A DNA stretch of 38,770 nucleotides, from assembly GCA_029335875.2 (NCBI GenBank), contig JARJMZ020000014.1:1-38770 (forward strand). Direction: 5' to 3'. Origin of the DNA: Thermoprotei archaeon. Lineage in GTDB: Archaea; Thermoproteota; Thermoprotei_A; Sulfolobales; Acidilobaceae. Shown piece by piece: positions 7,929-17,227 of this stretch (position 1 is the first letter of the stretch; each line of letters opens with the position of its first letter). Below the pieces are notes generated by a model. That model made no database searches. It worked only from the letters and a program-made list of their open reading frames with translations, and was not told the origin of the DNA. A program made the translations under genes and the position numbers.

Positions 7929-8957
7929 TTGAAAGAACCCTTTATAACGATAATATGGGTTAATTATAATAGTATGAATATTATTGATCTTGTCCTATCT
8001 TCTCTAGTTAATATCAGAAATTTAGATTATGATAACTATGATCTCATAATAGTTGATAATGCCTCCACTGACGGTAGCTTCCAGATGGTTAAGAGTTTTG
8101 TGGAGAGATGGGTTAGGCCTAAAGTTAAAATAATTAGGATGGATAGGAATAGGGGCTGGATTGGGGGGTGTAATGCTGGCTACGCTCGTGTTAAAAGTTC
8201 GGATTACGTAGTGGTTATGAATAATGATCTCATCCCCTTCCCAGATAGCTTGAGGGGCCTAGTTGAACACTTAATGCAGGACGAAAACGTTGGAGGAGCT
8301 CAAGGCATAATCTTAGACTATAATACGAAACGCGTACAAACTGCGGGCTACATAGATGATGAGCTCTTAAGAGCGTATACACTGTTCCCATCTGAGAATC
8401 CAAGTTCCATTAGGAAATCCTATCTTATCTCTTACTCGACTGGAGCTTATTCTATTTATAGGGTGAGGAGTCTTAGGCTAATAGGGAGAACTAACTACCT
8501 TTATGATCCGGAACTTTTCGCCTACTACGACGACCATATTCTAGGTCTCAGGTTTTGGATGAACAACTTTAAAGTTAAACTGCTTCCCGTCAAAGCTGGA
8601 CTTCACTACGAGGGAGCAACTTTCAGGGAAAGTCCTGTAAAGTCCTATATAATCTTAAGAAATCGCCTGGCTACTGTGTTTATGAGTAATATTAGATGGA
8701 AATATTATACTATAATGTTCGCGTTAATCAGGCATAACTTGTATCCTCTTACTCGACGTCATCGGCTCCCATGGTCTATGCAGAAGAGGGCTCTAAGCCA
8801 AGCCCTTCGAATATCGCGACTAATGGTGAGGAGGGAGGGCCCACTAAACATTTATAAAGCGCCAATCATAAGACTATCTCCTACAGAGCTTTTCATGCCA
8901 TCAAGAATTATCAGATCTAAATTAGAGAATATCATTAAAAGTCTGGAGGAAACTTAA
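7929..8957 (+). CDS. GT2-family glycosyltransferase, paralogue 1
   Basis: GT-A fold, inverting. The nucleotide-binding start IIWVNYNS, then LIIVDNASTDGSFQMVKSF (about 40-58) and the metal-binding region VVVMNNDLIPFPDSL (about 96-110, where NND stands in for DxD) are all present. The middle keeps GAQGIILDYN and the acceptor-side stretch YDPELFAYYDDHILGLRFWM. 342 residues, no membrane helix. This arrangement is common for rhamnosyltransferase-like GT2 enzymes, which fits the rml genes nearby. Start TTG 7929 with TAGGTG upstream. Paralogues are at 15042-16100 (intact) and about 19150-20000 (dead). Confidence 0.87.
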   Translation: MKEPFITIIWVNYNSMNIIDLVLSSLVNIRNLDYDNYDLIIVDNASTDGSFQMVKSFVERWVRPKVKIIRMDRNRGWIGGCNAGYARVKSSDYVVVMNNDLIPFPDSLRGLVEHLMQDENVGGAQGIILDYNTKRVQTAGYIDDELLRAYTLFPSENPSSIRKSYLISYSTGAYSIYRVRSLRLIGRTNYLYDPELFAYYDDHILGLRFWMNNFKVKLLPVKAGLHYEGATFRESPVKSYIILRNRLATVFMSNIRWKYYTIMFALIRHNLYPLTRRHRLPWSMQKRALSQALRISRLMVRREGPLNIYKAPIIRLSPTELFMPSRIIRSKLENIIKSLEET

Positions 8958-9021
8958 GACTTAAACTGCTGAAAGCGCTTAACGCACGTTATCCATTTGA
9001 AGAATCCTCTCAGCCGGGGTC

Positions 9022-9771
9022 TCAAGAGCTTTTAACGAAGACATAGTTTTTATATCTATGGTGGTCTATTATGTTGATGAGTTTATATCCTATGTTTCTC
9101 ATTTCATTTATTATCCATAAGTTTTCAGGCCATATCTCCATCGTTACTGCTTTTGCCCTCTTTAATGTTTCCTTCATTCCTTCGAAAGCTATCCCTTCAG
9201 CCCTTTCAATGTCAACTTTAACAGCATAAGTCCCATCGATTCCGGCTTCTGCAACAATATTGTCTAATGTGTCAGTTTCAACAAGAAACTTATAGCTATA
9301 ATTAGAACTCCACCATATTATACTAGCTATCGTAGAAATAGCGATCTCTTCAGGGGGTATTCTAAGTTCTATAATGCCTTTATGTGAAGCTACAGCCTTA
9401 CTAATAACGATTGTGTTAGAACAGTTTAACGATGCGTTAGTTTTGAGGAATGCTAGAGTGTAGCGGTTAGGCTTTACAGTTATCACCTCCTTAACCCTCC
9501 CACATGAAACCACGGTATAGAGTCCGAGAAAAGCTCTAATATTAACAAAAACACTAGCGCCATTCAAGAGCCTCGGGCGTATCCTATCAATTTCATACTT
9601 CTCTAAAATGAAACCTCTCTTGAAATGTCTTGGGTTAATGAAAACTCCATATTTTGAAGTTAACACGAGAAACTCCTCAGCTAGCCTATCAGTATCCTGA
9701 CGACTCTTCACGTCAAGCTTAGAAAATTTTCTCAAAGGAGTTAGATAGAAAGCCAAGCCTCCTACCATCAT
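9022..9771 (-). CDS. FkbM-type methyltransferase, degenerate at key motifs
   Basis: 249 residues, similar in plan to SAM-dependent FkbM methyltransferases that O-methylate sugars. Motif I reads FVNIRAFLGLYTVVSC where the family has (V/I)DxGAxxGxYT, the following acidic motif reads VITVKPN instead of V.A.EPN, and the later motif reads VKVDIERAEGIAFEG instead of KxDxEGxE. The codons present (AAT, AGA, AAG, AGG) each differ from the expected ones by G to A on the coding strand. SAM binding is probably impaired. The first dozen codons come from a junction with a copied piece of the PfkB gene, so the original 5' end may have been replaced. I regard it as an intact frame but a probable pseudogene. 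Confidence 0.7.
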   Translation of the reverse strand: MMVGGLAFYLTPLRKFSKLDVKSRQDTDRLAEEFLVLTSKYGVFINPRHFKRGFILEKYEIDRIRPRLLNGASVFVNIRAFLGLYTVVSCGRVKEVITVKPNRYTLAFLKTNASLNCSNTIVISKAVASHKGIIELRIPPEEIAISTIASIIWWSSNYSYKFLVETDTLDNIVAEAGIDGTYAVKVDIERAEGIAFEGMKETLKRAKAVTMEIWPENLWIINEMRNIGYKLINIIDHHRYKNYVFVKSS

Positions 9772-9920
9772 AGCCTAAAGAGGAGACTATGACAGGGTCT
9801 AAACCCAAACCCTTCAAAGTTAAACCAGCATAGTAAGCCGTGCTACCCAGCTTCTTAAACTTAAAATCGCTAACTTCAATAACATCAATAGTAAAACTAG
9901 ACACGACAGCGATAGAAACC
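9764..9920 (-). repeat. Duplicated 5' segment of the PfkB gene, copy B (truncated gene)
   Basis: About 160 bases close to identical with 6070-6228, encoding SSFTIDVIEV...YYAGLTLKGLGLDPVIVSSL and then losing homology where the FkbM gene begins. It is a dead 5' end of the kinase gene, oriented so that any copied promoter would read into the FkbM gene. Confidence 0.85.
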
Positions 9921-10151
9921 GTGAGGAAACCCTAGGGAAAAAGAAATCACAGAAATCTTAAATAATAGAGTGGAGAAACGCGGCATAAGTCTCATGGGCT
10001 CTTATCATGGCCGTGCATATAGTCTAAAATTTAAGAGACGCTAGAATCTGAGTAACTACTTGGGAAATCTTCTACTTTTCTAATTATTGATCTTGTGGCT
10101 GTGGAATAAAATGTTTAGGATTGAAGTCTTTATCTTATCTCAATCATAATG

Positions 10152-10160
10152 CTTAAATAT
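10152..10160 (+). promoter_or_regulatory. TATA box of the rml operon
   Basis: CTTAAATAT is 32-40 bases before the ATG of rmlA. The likely transcript start near 10183 leaves a leader consisting essentially of the ribosome site AGAAGGTG. Confidence 0.6.
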
Positions 10161-10191
10161 CACTAGGTCTAGTATAATTTTAGAAGGTGTC

Positions 10192-11259
10192 ATGGTGGTG
10201 CAAGGCCTTATTCTTGCTGCTGGTGAGGGTTCTAGGCTTAGACCTTTAACGTTCACAGTTCCTAAGCCTTTGATCTCTGTTATGGGTAAGAGTTTGGTTG
10301 AGAGGGTTGTTGAGGTTTTAAGGGATTGCGGCGTGAGTGATATTGCTCTGGTTGTGGGTTATCTTGGGCGTTTGTTTGTTGACGTGCTTGGTGACGGGTC
10401 TAGGTTTGGTGTGAGGCTTTCTTATATTTTGCAGGAGAGGAGGCTTGGTATTGCTCATGCTATTTATAGGGGTGTTGAGGAGGGTTTTTTGAGGGGGCCT
10501 TTTATAGTTCATCTTGGGGATAACTATTTTGGCGAGCCTATTCAGGAGTTTGTTAGGGAGTTTGCTGAAAGCGACTATGATGTTTTCATAGTTCTTACTA
10601 AGGCTAGAGATCCTAGGAGGTTTGGCTATGTAGTTTTGAGAGATGGTAGGGTTTGGAGGCTTATTGAGAAGCCTAGAGAGCCTCCTCCTGGGGGCTATAC
10701 TCTCTCGGGCTTATACATGTTTAGAGATCCCGAGCTTGTTGGCAGAGCGTTCTCCGATCTTAAGCCTTCAGCCAGGGGCGAGTATGAGATTACAGACTTG
10801 ATCCAGTGGTTCATTGATAGGGGCTATAACATCGGGTACTCTATGACTGGAAGCTGGTGGAAGGATATGGGGACCCCGGAGGATTTACTAGAACTCTTAA
10901 ACCTAATGCTTGAGGGGGCCCAGGCTAGGGTAGAAGGTGAAGTGCTAGGTACTATTAACGGGAAGGTCATAGTTGAGAAGGGGGCTATAGTTGAGGGCGT
11001 AGTCCACGGGCCCGCATATGTTGGACGTAACGCTCACATAGCTAAGAGCTCAGAAATAGAGCATTATGTGAGCGTCGAGGAGCAAGCTTATATCGAGGGG
11101 GGAAGCATATCGAGATCCCTGATTCTTGAGGAGGCTAAGCTTGTCTTAGGGCGTGCTAGGATTGTGGATTCGATTATAGGGCCTAGGAGTGTTGTAGTCT
11201 TGAGAGATGGGAAATATCGGCTTATCGTGGGAGAGAGGAACCAGTTAGAAGGTCTTTAG
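10192..11259 (+). CDS. rmlA: Glucose-1-phosphate thymidylyltransferase, long form
   Basis: Makes dTDP-glucose from glucose-1-phosphate and dTTP, the first step to dTDP-rhamnose. The 355 residues begin with the nucleotidyltransferase signature LILAAGEGSRLRPLTFTVPK (5-24). VHLGDNYF (about 105) carries the metal Asp, IEKPREPPPGGYTLSGLYMF (about 156-175) is the sugar-binding loop, and W.DMGTPEDLLE (about 224-234) follows. The last 110 residues are hexapeptide-like turns (GEVLGTINGKVIVEKGAIVE), a left-handed beta-helix, as in long archaeal and actinobacterial RmlA. ATG 10192 follows AGAAGGTG. It is first of four rml genes in the order A-B-D-C. Confidence 0.92.
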   Translation: MVVQGLILAAGEGSRLRPLTFTVPKPLISVMGKSLVERVVEVLRDCGVSDIALVVGYLGRLFVDVLGDGSRFGVRLSYILQERRLGIAHAIYRGVEEGFLRGPFIVHLGDNYFGEPIQEFVREFAESDYDVFIVLTKARDPRRFGYVVLRDGRVWRLIEKPREPPPGGYTLSGLYMFRDPELVGRAFSDLKPSARGEYEITDLIQWFIDRGYNIGYSMTGSWWKDMGTPEDLLELLNLMLEGAQARVEGEVLGTINGKVIVEKGAIVEGVVHGPAYVGRNAHIAKSSEIEHYVSVEEQAYIEGGSISRSLILEEAKLVLGRARIVDSIIGPRSVVVLRDGKYRLIVGERNQLEGL

Positions 11260-11270
11260 AGGTGGCGTAT

Positions 11271-12266
11271 ATGAGGGTTATTATCTTTGGGGGAGCAGGG
11301 TTTATGGGTAGTAACTTTGTCAGGTACCTTATTAATTCTTGGGATGACGTGCAAGTACTGGTTTATGATAAGCTCACTTATGCTGGTAGAGTGGAGAATT
11401 TAGTCGATATTATGGATAGAATCAAGTTTATCCGAGGGGATATAAGTGATCATGATCTCCTTAAAGATACCTTAAGGGGCTTTCAGCCGGACCTAATAGT
11501 TAATTTTGCAGCTGAGACTCACGTTGACAGGTCTATAAATGATCCCGCCCCTTTCATTAAGACTAATGTTCTTGGAGTTTTTACCATTCTTGAGACGCTC
11601 AGGAAGTTTGATGTAAACTCTTTCATACACATATCTACAGACGAGGTTTATGGAGACTTATGGGGTAAGGGTGTTTATGCTGATGAGCTTCACATTCTTA
11701 ATCCTTCAAGCCCATATTCAGCTTCTAAAGCTGCTGGAGACATGTTAATAATGGCTTATGGGAGAACATATGGGGTTAGATACAAGATCGTTAGGCCTTC
11801 AAACAATTATGGCCCCTATCAGCACCCTGAAAAACTCATCCCAAGAACGATAATTAGGTTCATTATTGGGAAGAAGGCTGTAATATATGGAGACGGCCTG
11901 CAAGTGAGAGACTGGCTTTACGTAGACGACTTCTCTAGGGCTTTAGATTTGGCAATTAGAAGGGGGGTTCACGGCGAGATATATAACGTGTGTGCCCACA
12001 ATTTCGCCTCAGTAAAAGATATTGTTTTAAAGCTGGCTGAAATAATGGGTAAAGATCCTTACGAAGACGTAGTGAGAGTTAAGGGCAGGCCGGGTGAGGA
12101 TAGAATGTATGCTATGCGATGTGATAAGATTAAAACTTTAGGGTGGGAGCCTTTAATAGGCTTGAATGAAGGGCTTAGGAAGACTGTTGAATGGTATATA
12201 GCTAATGAGTGGTGGTGGAAATCGCTACTAGTAGATACTTACGTCTCAGGAGATGAGCCATGGTAG
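11271..12266 (+). CDS. rmlB: dTDP-glucose 4,6-dehydratase
   Basis: Extended short-chain dehydrogenase (331 residues) that turns dTDP-glucose into the 4-keto-6-deoxy sugar using bound NAD+. Visible are the NAD loop FGGAGFMGSNFVRYL (about 5-19), AAETHVDRS (about 79), the catalytic STDEVYGDL with the Asp-Glu pair of dehydratases, the YSASKA Tyr/Lys pair (about 149), and RPSNNYGPYQHPEKLIPR. I start at ATG 11271, five bases after GAGGTGG; GTG 11262 is in frame but overlaps that site. It lies 11 bases after rmlA. Confidence 0.94.
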   Translation: MRVIIFGGAGFMGSNFVRYLINSWDDVQVLVYDKLTYAGRVENLVDIMDRIKFIRGDISDHDLLKDTLRGFQPDLIVNFAAETHVDRSINDPAPFIKTNVLGVFTILETLRKFDVNSFIHISTDEVYGDLWGKGVYADELHILNPSSPYSASKAAGDMLIMAYGRTYGVRYKIVRPSNNYGPYQHPEKLIPRTIIRFIIGKKAVIYGDGLQVRDWLYVDDFSRALDLAIRRGVHGEIYNVCAHNFASVKDIVLKLAEIMGKDPYEDVVRVKGRPGEDRMYAMRCDKIKTLGWEPLIGLNEGLRKTVEWYIANEWWWKSLLVDTYVSGDEPW

Positions 12267-12320
12267 TAAGTCCTAACTCTTAGGGGAACGCCCTTTTTCT
12301 AGTTGGAGGATGGTGGACTT

Positions 12321-13226
12321 TTGAGAATCTTAGTCACCGGGGGCACGGGACTTCTAGGCTGTTGGCTTTTAAAGGTTTTCCTCGAGAGTGGACACGATGT
12401 TTACGCTACTTACCACGTTAAGAGCCCCCTCTATTTGAACAACGTTCAATGGGTTAGATTAGACTTAGAAGACTTTGACAATATTGTTAAAGCCCTAAAG
12501 AACGTGAAGCCTCACGTGGTTGTTCATACAGCAGCATATACAGAGGTTGATGGTTGCGAGGCTAATAAGGATAGGGCGTATAAGGTTAACTATTTAGCTA
12601 CGAAGGCGATAGCCGAGGTTTCTAGAGACATCGACGCCACACTCATCTATATATCGACGGACTATGTTTTTAACGGTGAAAAAGGGAATTATAGTGAGGA
12701 TGACATTCCGAATCCTATAAACTTTTATGGGCTAACGAAGCTTTTAGGGGAGGTAGCTGTTGAAAGTATTATTCCAAGGGAACGGTATTTAATAATGAGG
12801 GTTAGCGGCCTTTACGGCTATAGCCCCACGGGCAAGAGAAACTTCGGGCTAGTAGCTCTCGAGAAGCTATTGAGGGGAGAAGAGGTTACTGCCTTTTACG
12901 ACCAATGGTTATCACCCACCTACGTACCTTTCTTAGCTAGAGTCATAGCTGGAACTGTAAATAGGGGGATTACTGGAATATTACATGTGGCCGGTGAGAG
13001 AATGTCAAGGTACGAGTTCGCCCTTAAACTAGCTAATATAGTGGGCAGGAGCCCCTCTTTAGTTAAACCGGGATCCCTTAATGAAGCCCGACTTAAGGCT
13101 AGGAGGCCGAGAGACTCGAGCCTGAATACTGAGAAAGCTAGGAAGCTCGGGTTAACAATACCTCCCTTGGAGTACGCCCTAAAAGATTTTGTTAATACAT
13201 ATATGGAAGCTGTTAGAGGGGTTTGA
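12321..13226 (+). CDS. rmlD: dTDP-4-dehydrorhamnose reductase
   Basis: Last enzyme of dTDP-L-rhamnose synthesis, reducing the 4-keto group with NAD(P)H. About 301 residues, starting ILVTGGTGLLGCWLLKVFLE. Family marks are VVHTAAYTEVDGCEANKDRA, the STDYVFNGEKG loop, YGLTKLLGE with the catalytic Tyr/Lys pair, RVSGLYG and DQWLSPTYV. I start at TTG 12321 behind GGATGGTGG; TTG 12303 would add six atypical residues. It ends two bases before the rmlC start. Confidence 0.92.
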   Translation: MRILVTGGTGLLGCWLLKVFLESGHDVYATYHVKSPLYLNNVQWVRLDLEDFDNIVKALKNVKPHVVVHTAAYTEVDGCEANKDRAYKVNYLATKAIAEVSRDIDATLIYISTDYVFNGEKGNYSEDDIPNPINFYGLTKLLGEVAVESIIPRERYLIMRVSGLYGYSPTGKRNFGLVALEKLLRGEEVTAFYDQWLSPTYVPFLARVIAGTVNRGITGILHVAGERMSRYEFALKLANIVGRSPSLVKPGSLNEARLKARRPRDSSLNTEKARKLGLTIPPLEYALKDFVNTYMEAVRGV

Positions 13227-13227
13227 C

Positions 13228-13818
13228 GTGCCTTTCAAAGAGTTTAGGAGGCTCGAGATCCCGGACGTAATCCTGGTAGAGTACGTGAAATTCCCAGATA
13301 ATAGGGGGTTCTTCGCCGAGCTCTGGAAACGTACTGACTTCCTAGCTAGTAACATTCCGTATGACTTCGTGCAGCTTAGCATTTCAAGGTCTAGGAGGGG
13401 TGTCATAAGGGGGTTACATTACCAGCTAAGGCCTGCGGAGCAAGGTAAACTAGTTACTGTCGTTAAAGGCAGAGTTTTAGATGTGGCTGTAGATATTAGG
13501 AGAGGGTCCCCATGGTACGGGAGATACGTGGCGGTAGAGCTCTCCGAAGACGAGCCTAAGCTCTTATGGATACCCCCAGGGTTTGCTCACGGATTCCAAT
13601 CGCTGGAAGATGATACATTGTTTATATACCTCATGACGAAAGAATATAGCCCTCAACATGAGAGATGCATAGCCTGGAATGACCCGGAACTAGCGATACC
13701 TTGGCCTATAAAAGATAATGTTATAGTGAGCGAGAAAGACTCAAAATGCCCCCCATTAAGGAGCGCCGAAACAAATTTCACGTATTATACGAAAGCTTCT
13801 AATCTTAAACATTGTTAA
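13228..13818 (+). CDS. rmlC: dTDP-4-dehydrorhamnose 3,5-epimerase
   Basis: Cupin-fold epimerase inverting C3 and C5 of the 4-keto sugar. 196 residues. RGVIRGLHYQ (about 57-66) contains the catalytic His region, then VTVVKGRVLDVAVDIRRGSP, and IPPGFAHGFQ (about 115) with the C-terminal wall of the active site. GTG 13228 begins two bases after the rmlD stop, with AGAGGGG as ribosome site. An upstream in-frame start at 13189 would overlap rmlD and is unlikely. The C-terminal tail after the cupin is somewhat longer than usual. The gene order A-B-D-C completes the pathway. Confidence 0.94.
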   Translation: MPFKEFRRLEIPDVILVEYVKFPDNRGFFAELWKRTDFLASNIPYDFVQLSISRSRRGVIRGLHYQLRPAEQGKLVTVVKGRVLDVAVDIRRGSPWYGRYVAVELSEDEPKLLWIPPGFAHGFQSLEDDTLFIYLMTKEYSPQHERCIAWNDPELAIPWPIKDNVIVSEKDSKCPPLRSAETNFTYYTKASNLKHC

Positions 13819-13827
13819 ACCAACTTT

Positions 13828-14820
13828 CTATCTTGTGAGGCTAGCAGTTTCCGCTTGCTCCATATAATTAACTAGCTTCATTAACGTTCTCAGCTGGTTT
13901 ATTGTATCATTTAGGAGGTTATCTCTCAACTTTGACACTCTATGTTTCAGTTGCACTGAAATTTCCGGGTCACATAGAGTCTCTAAAGCTTTCGCTAAAC
14001 CACCTTTAACGATTTTGAAGTATATGGCGCTGTCTTTGAACAATTCCCTTAATGTTTTAGTCTCCGACACTATGGGGATTTTCTGAGCGTAGATAGTTTC
14101 CCAACCTGACGATGTTAAAGTATATTCCCTGCTCGACACTACTATTACAGCCTTAGCTTTCCCTAACAGGTTTAAGTACTCAGTTTCACTAACGTAGCCT
14201 GTGAACACTATTTTGCCGCTATTCTTGAATTTCTCGTAGATGCTCCTCCTATTATAATCCCCCGTCACTATGAGCTTGTAGGGCGTATTGCTGTTTAGGA
14301 ACTCTTCCAGTATATACTCTATAGGCTCATCTTCTCTCCACGACACCGGGAGTAATATGTAATCGCTCTCATCCTCCCTCTGAGGAGTGAACCTGGGAGG
14401 GTCGTAGACAACTAACGTTTTAACTCTCAATGGTCTGGGGAGCAGTTTAGAGATGGGGTTATTGTGGACTATGATCAAATCGACAAACCTTAAAAGGGGA
14501 GTAAAAGGTTTATTCAAGAGATAACCTTTCCAGCTACTGTAAACTATAAACCCTGTGTGAACGTCAGCTAAAAGCATAAAGCCATAAATAAACTTGAGAA
14601 GAACGGCCAGTAAGAGAAGAGGGCCTTGGGGAAGCTCTATCATGACCATAGAGGGCCTATAGAGGGCAATGAGCCTTACAGTGTTCACTATCTGCTTAAT
14701 ATATGGAGGAGCCCCCGCCAATATAAATAGCTTAGCGCCAAGCATACGGGAAAGAACGAGAGCCCTCGAACCTATACCTCTACCCGGCAGCGACCTCCAC
14801 GCGACATAAAGCTTAACCAT
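13828..14820 (-). CDS. Glycosyltransferase of GT-B type
   Basis: About 330 residues, oriented against the rml operon. The N-terminal half has strands and helices around ALVLSRMLGAKLFILAG and a conserved LADVHTG motif (about 85-92). The C-terminal half has IVFTGYVSETEYLNLLGKAK and VVSSREYTLTSSGWETIYAQ, the donor-binding glutamate region of GT4/GT1-like enzymes, followed by KIPIVSETKTLRELF. It resembles uncharacterised family-1 transferases of archaeal surface-glycan clusters. ATG 14820 follows AGAGGGT by nine bases; GTG 14844 and ATG 14838 are alternatives. Confidence 0.78.
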   Translation of the reverse strand: MVKLYVAWRSLPGRGIGSRALVLSRMLGAKLFILAGAPPYIKQIVNTVRLIALYRPSMVMIELPQGPLLLLAVLLKFIYGFMLLADVHTGFIVYSSWKGYLLNKPFTPLLRFVDLIIVHNNPISKLLPRPLRVKTLVVYDPPRFTPQREDESDYILLPVSWREDEPIEYILEEFLNSNTPYKLIVTGDYNRRSIYEKFKNSGKIVFTGYVSETEYLNLLGKAKAVIVVSSREYTLTSSGWETIYAQKIPIVSETKTLRELFKDSAIYFKIVKGGLAKALETLCDPEISVQLKHRVSKLRDNLLNDTINQLRTLMKLVNYMEQAETASLTR

Positions 14821-15041
14821 CAGATAATACCCTCTCATACTCACTACATCTTTAAGTTTCTATTTTTAATCAAGGCCCTAAGCAATAAGTAACTATTAAT
14901 AGATTTAATACGGGATGAGAGCGTGTTTAAAGCCGGAGAGGGGAATAGGGAGAATATTGAGTACTTATTCAGTGTCAATGCTTTGAATATAAGAGGATTA
15001 GAGTTCTTACAGGGATAAAGGGAAAATGCTGGTGTGATGCT

Positions 15042-16100
15042 TTGAAAGAGCCTTCTGTCTCGGTAATATGGGTTAACTATAATAGTATGGGTTTTATTGA
15101 CCTCGTTCTTTCTTCTCTAGCTGCTATTAGAAATTTGAATTATGAGAACTATGATCTCATAATAGTTGATAACGCCTCTACAGACGGTAGCTTTCAGGTG
15201 GTTAAGAGTTTTGTCAGTAGATGGGTGAAGCCTAAGGTTAGAATTGTCAGGATGGACGCGAATAGAGGTTATATAGGGGCTTGTAACGCTGGGTATGCTC
15301 ATGCTAGAAACTCTGATTATGTTGTAGTTATGAATAATGACCTCATCCCTTTTCCGGATAGTTTGAAGGGTTTAATTGAGTATTTAACTTCTGAAGAAAA
15401 AGTTGGGGGAGCTCAAGGTATAATCTTGGACTATAATACGAAGACTGTAGACTCTGCAGGTTTCGTGATCGACGAGCTTTTAAGGCCTCACCCCCTATTT
15501 AGATTTAAAGATCCGAACTCCATTAAGAAGTCTTATCCTATTACGTATTCTTATGGGGCCTACTCTATTTACAGCGTGAGGAGTCTTAAGCTGATAGGGA
15601 GGTCTAGCTATCTATACAATCCAGGCCTTTTCGCCTATTTCGATGACAACGTTTTAGGTCTCAGGTTTTGGATGAACGGTTTCAAAGTCAAATTGTTCCC
15701 TGTTAAAGCCGGGCTCCACTATAGGGGGAAAACTTTTGGGAGGAAGAGCCTTATGAGAACATATTTAGAATTGAGAAATTATTTAATCACAGTTTTTATG
15801 AGTAATAGCAGGTGGAAATATTACGCTATACTATACTCCTTTGCTAGATACAACCTCTACAACCCCTTTAATAGGCTTTCAGGCTTTATACAGAAGAGAG
15901 CTCTCATCCAGGCTTACAGAATTTCGCGGCTTTTAATGAGGAAGGAAGGCCCCCTAGACGTCTATAGGGTACCCCTCATTAAATTATCCCCCCAAGAGCT
16001 TATCCCCCTAGTGTTCCTGCCTGCGAGAGTTACAAGGTTTAAGGCTGACTATATCATTATGAGCCTTCAAAAAAGCTATAGGAATGTGTTGAGAGGTTAA
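15042..16100 (+). CDS. GT2-family glycosyltransferase, paralogue 2
   Basis: 352 residues, closely related to the GT2 at 7929-8957 over its whole length: IWVNYNSMGFIDLVLSSL, LIIVDNASTDGSFQVVKSF, VVVMNNDLIPFPDSLKGLIE, GAQGIILDYNTKTVDSAGF and FAYFDDNVLGLRFWMNGFKV. The catalytic and metal-site motifs are intact. The two copies differ in the acceptor-side half (KTFGRKSLMRTYLELRN against TFRESPVKSYIILRN), so they may act on different acceptors. TTG 15042 is the start, the same start as in paralogue 1. The next gene begins two bases after the stop. Confidence 0.87.
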   Translation: MKEPSVSVIWVNYNSMGFIDLVLSSLAAIRNLNYENYDLIIVDNASTDGSFQVVKSFVSRWVKPKVRIVRMDANRGYIGACNAGYAHARNSDYVVVMNNDLIPFPDSLKGLIEYLTSEEKVGGAQGIILDYNTKTVDSAGFVIDELLRPHPLFRFKDPNSIKKSYPITYSYGAYSIYSVRSLKLIGRSSYLYNPGLFAYFDDNVLGLRFWMNGFKVKLFPVKAGLHYRGKTFGRKSLMRTYLELRNYLITVFMSNSRWKYYAILYSFARYNLYNPFNRLSGFIQKRALIQAYRISRLLMRKEGPLDVYRVPLIKLSPQELIPLVFLPARVTRFKADYIIMSLQKSYRNVLRG

Positions 16101-16102
16101 AT

Positions 16103-17227
16103 GTGTTCGTCATATATTATCCCTCAGCTAAGGGCCTTATTGAGTATGTGATATTCAATTTTGTTAAAGCTTTAAACGAAGCTGGCCATCCCGCTACTTT
16201 ATTATCGCCTGAAAACGTTGACATTGAAAGGATACGGAGACTTCAGGATTAGTAATTTGAAAATTAAGGTTATAGAGGCGCCTCTTGATAGAGTTTTAAG
16301 GACAGCCTCTATGGGTAGGCTTGTAAGACTTAGGAGGATTCTCTTCGCCGATTACGTTCTTAGTAGATTTAAAAATTTGACCTTGGAATATGATGTTTTA
16401 TTGACATGCAGAGTAATGCCCCAACTCCCGTCCACATAGCCTACATACATTATCCCGCTGTTTTCCCAACATATGGTAGGAGTTTGCCACATAAGATATA
16501 TGATTTAGGGGTCAGAATATACCTAAAAAGGATTAAAGGATCCCCAAAGGTGCTCACTAACTCTACGTGGACTAGAGATTTAATATTGAAAGCTTACGGG
16601 GTAGATGCGGAGCTCCTCCCTCCTCCCATAAACCTTGAAGCTTACAGGAAAGCGTTCTCTTACAAGGATAGAGGGAAAACTGTCGTAACAGTGTCTAGGT
16701 TTTCTCCGGAAAAAGATTTCAGTATAGTATTGAAAGCGGCATCGGTTTTAAGAGAATACCACTTCATTATTGCAGGCTCGACTTCAAAATACTCCGGTCT
16801 AGTACTTAAAAGTTTGAGGGGTGCCATTAGAAAGTATGATTTAAATAACGTGAGTATAATAGAGAACCCAGATAGAGGTGAGTTAATAAATGTGCTGGCT
16901 CGGTCGACATTCTATTTACACCCTAAATATCCGGAGCATTTCGGCGTAGCTATTGTCGAGGCTGTAGCTTCAGGGTGCATACCACTAGTATATAGGGATG
17001 GAGGCAGCTGGAAGGACGTAGTCTCCCAAATATCCGACGAGTTAGGGTATACCGACGTGGCTGACATAGTGAGGGCTGTCAAGAAGATAGAGGAAAATGA
17101 GGGTCTGCGGGAAACACTGAGATTTAAAGGCCTTCAAACCGTAAAACAATTCGACTACAACATTTTCAAAAGCAAACTAAAATCCATAGTTGAAAGTATA
17201 GCCAGTAGAACAGCTGAAAGACACTAA
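16103..17227 (+). pseudogene. GT4-family glycosyltransferase with two frame changes
   Basis: Coding similarity runs through the whole stretch but in two frames. GTG 16103 opens FVIYYPSAKGLIEYVIFNF, a normal GT4 N-terminus. Near 16235 it leaves the frame (stop at about 16250), the next 190 bases are coded in another frame (NLKIKVIEAPLDRVLRTASM), and near 16420 the first frame resumes (VHIAYIHYPAVFPTYG). The rest is complete: TVVTVSRFSPEKDF, FIIAGS, and the donor-site motif PEHFGVAIVEAVASGCIPLV. Two opposite indels would restore one protein of about 375 residues. It is either a recent pseudogene or a pair of sequencing errors. The downstream frame alone (16406-17227) could give a 273-residue C-terminal protein. 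Confidence 0.75.

Noticed and set aside
13189..13227. Upstream start for rmlC
   Set aside because: It would overlap rmlD by 38 bases and add residues not typical of RmlC; GTG 13228 has a ribosome site.
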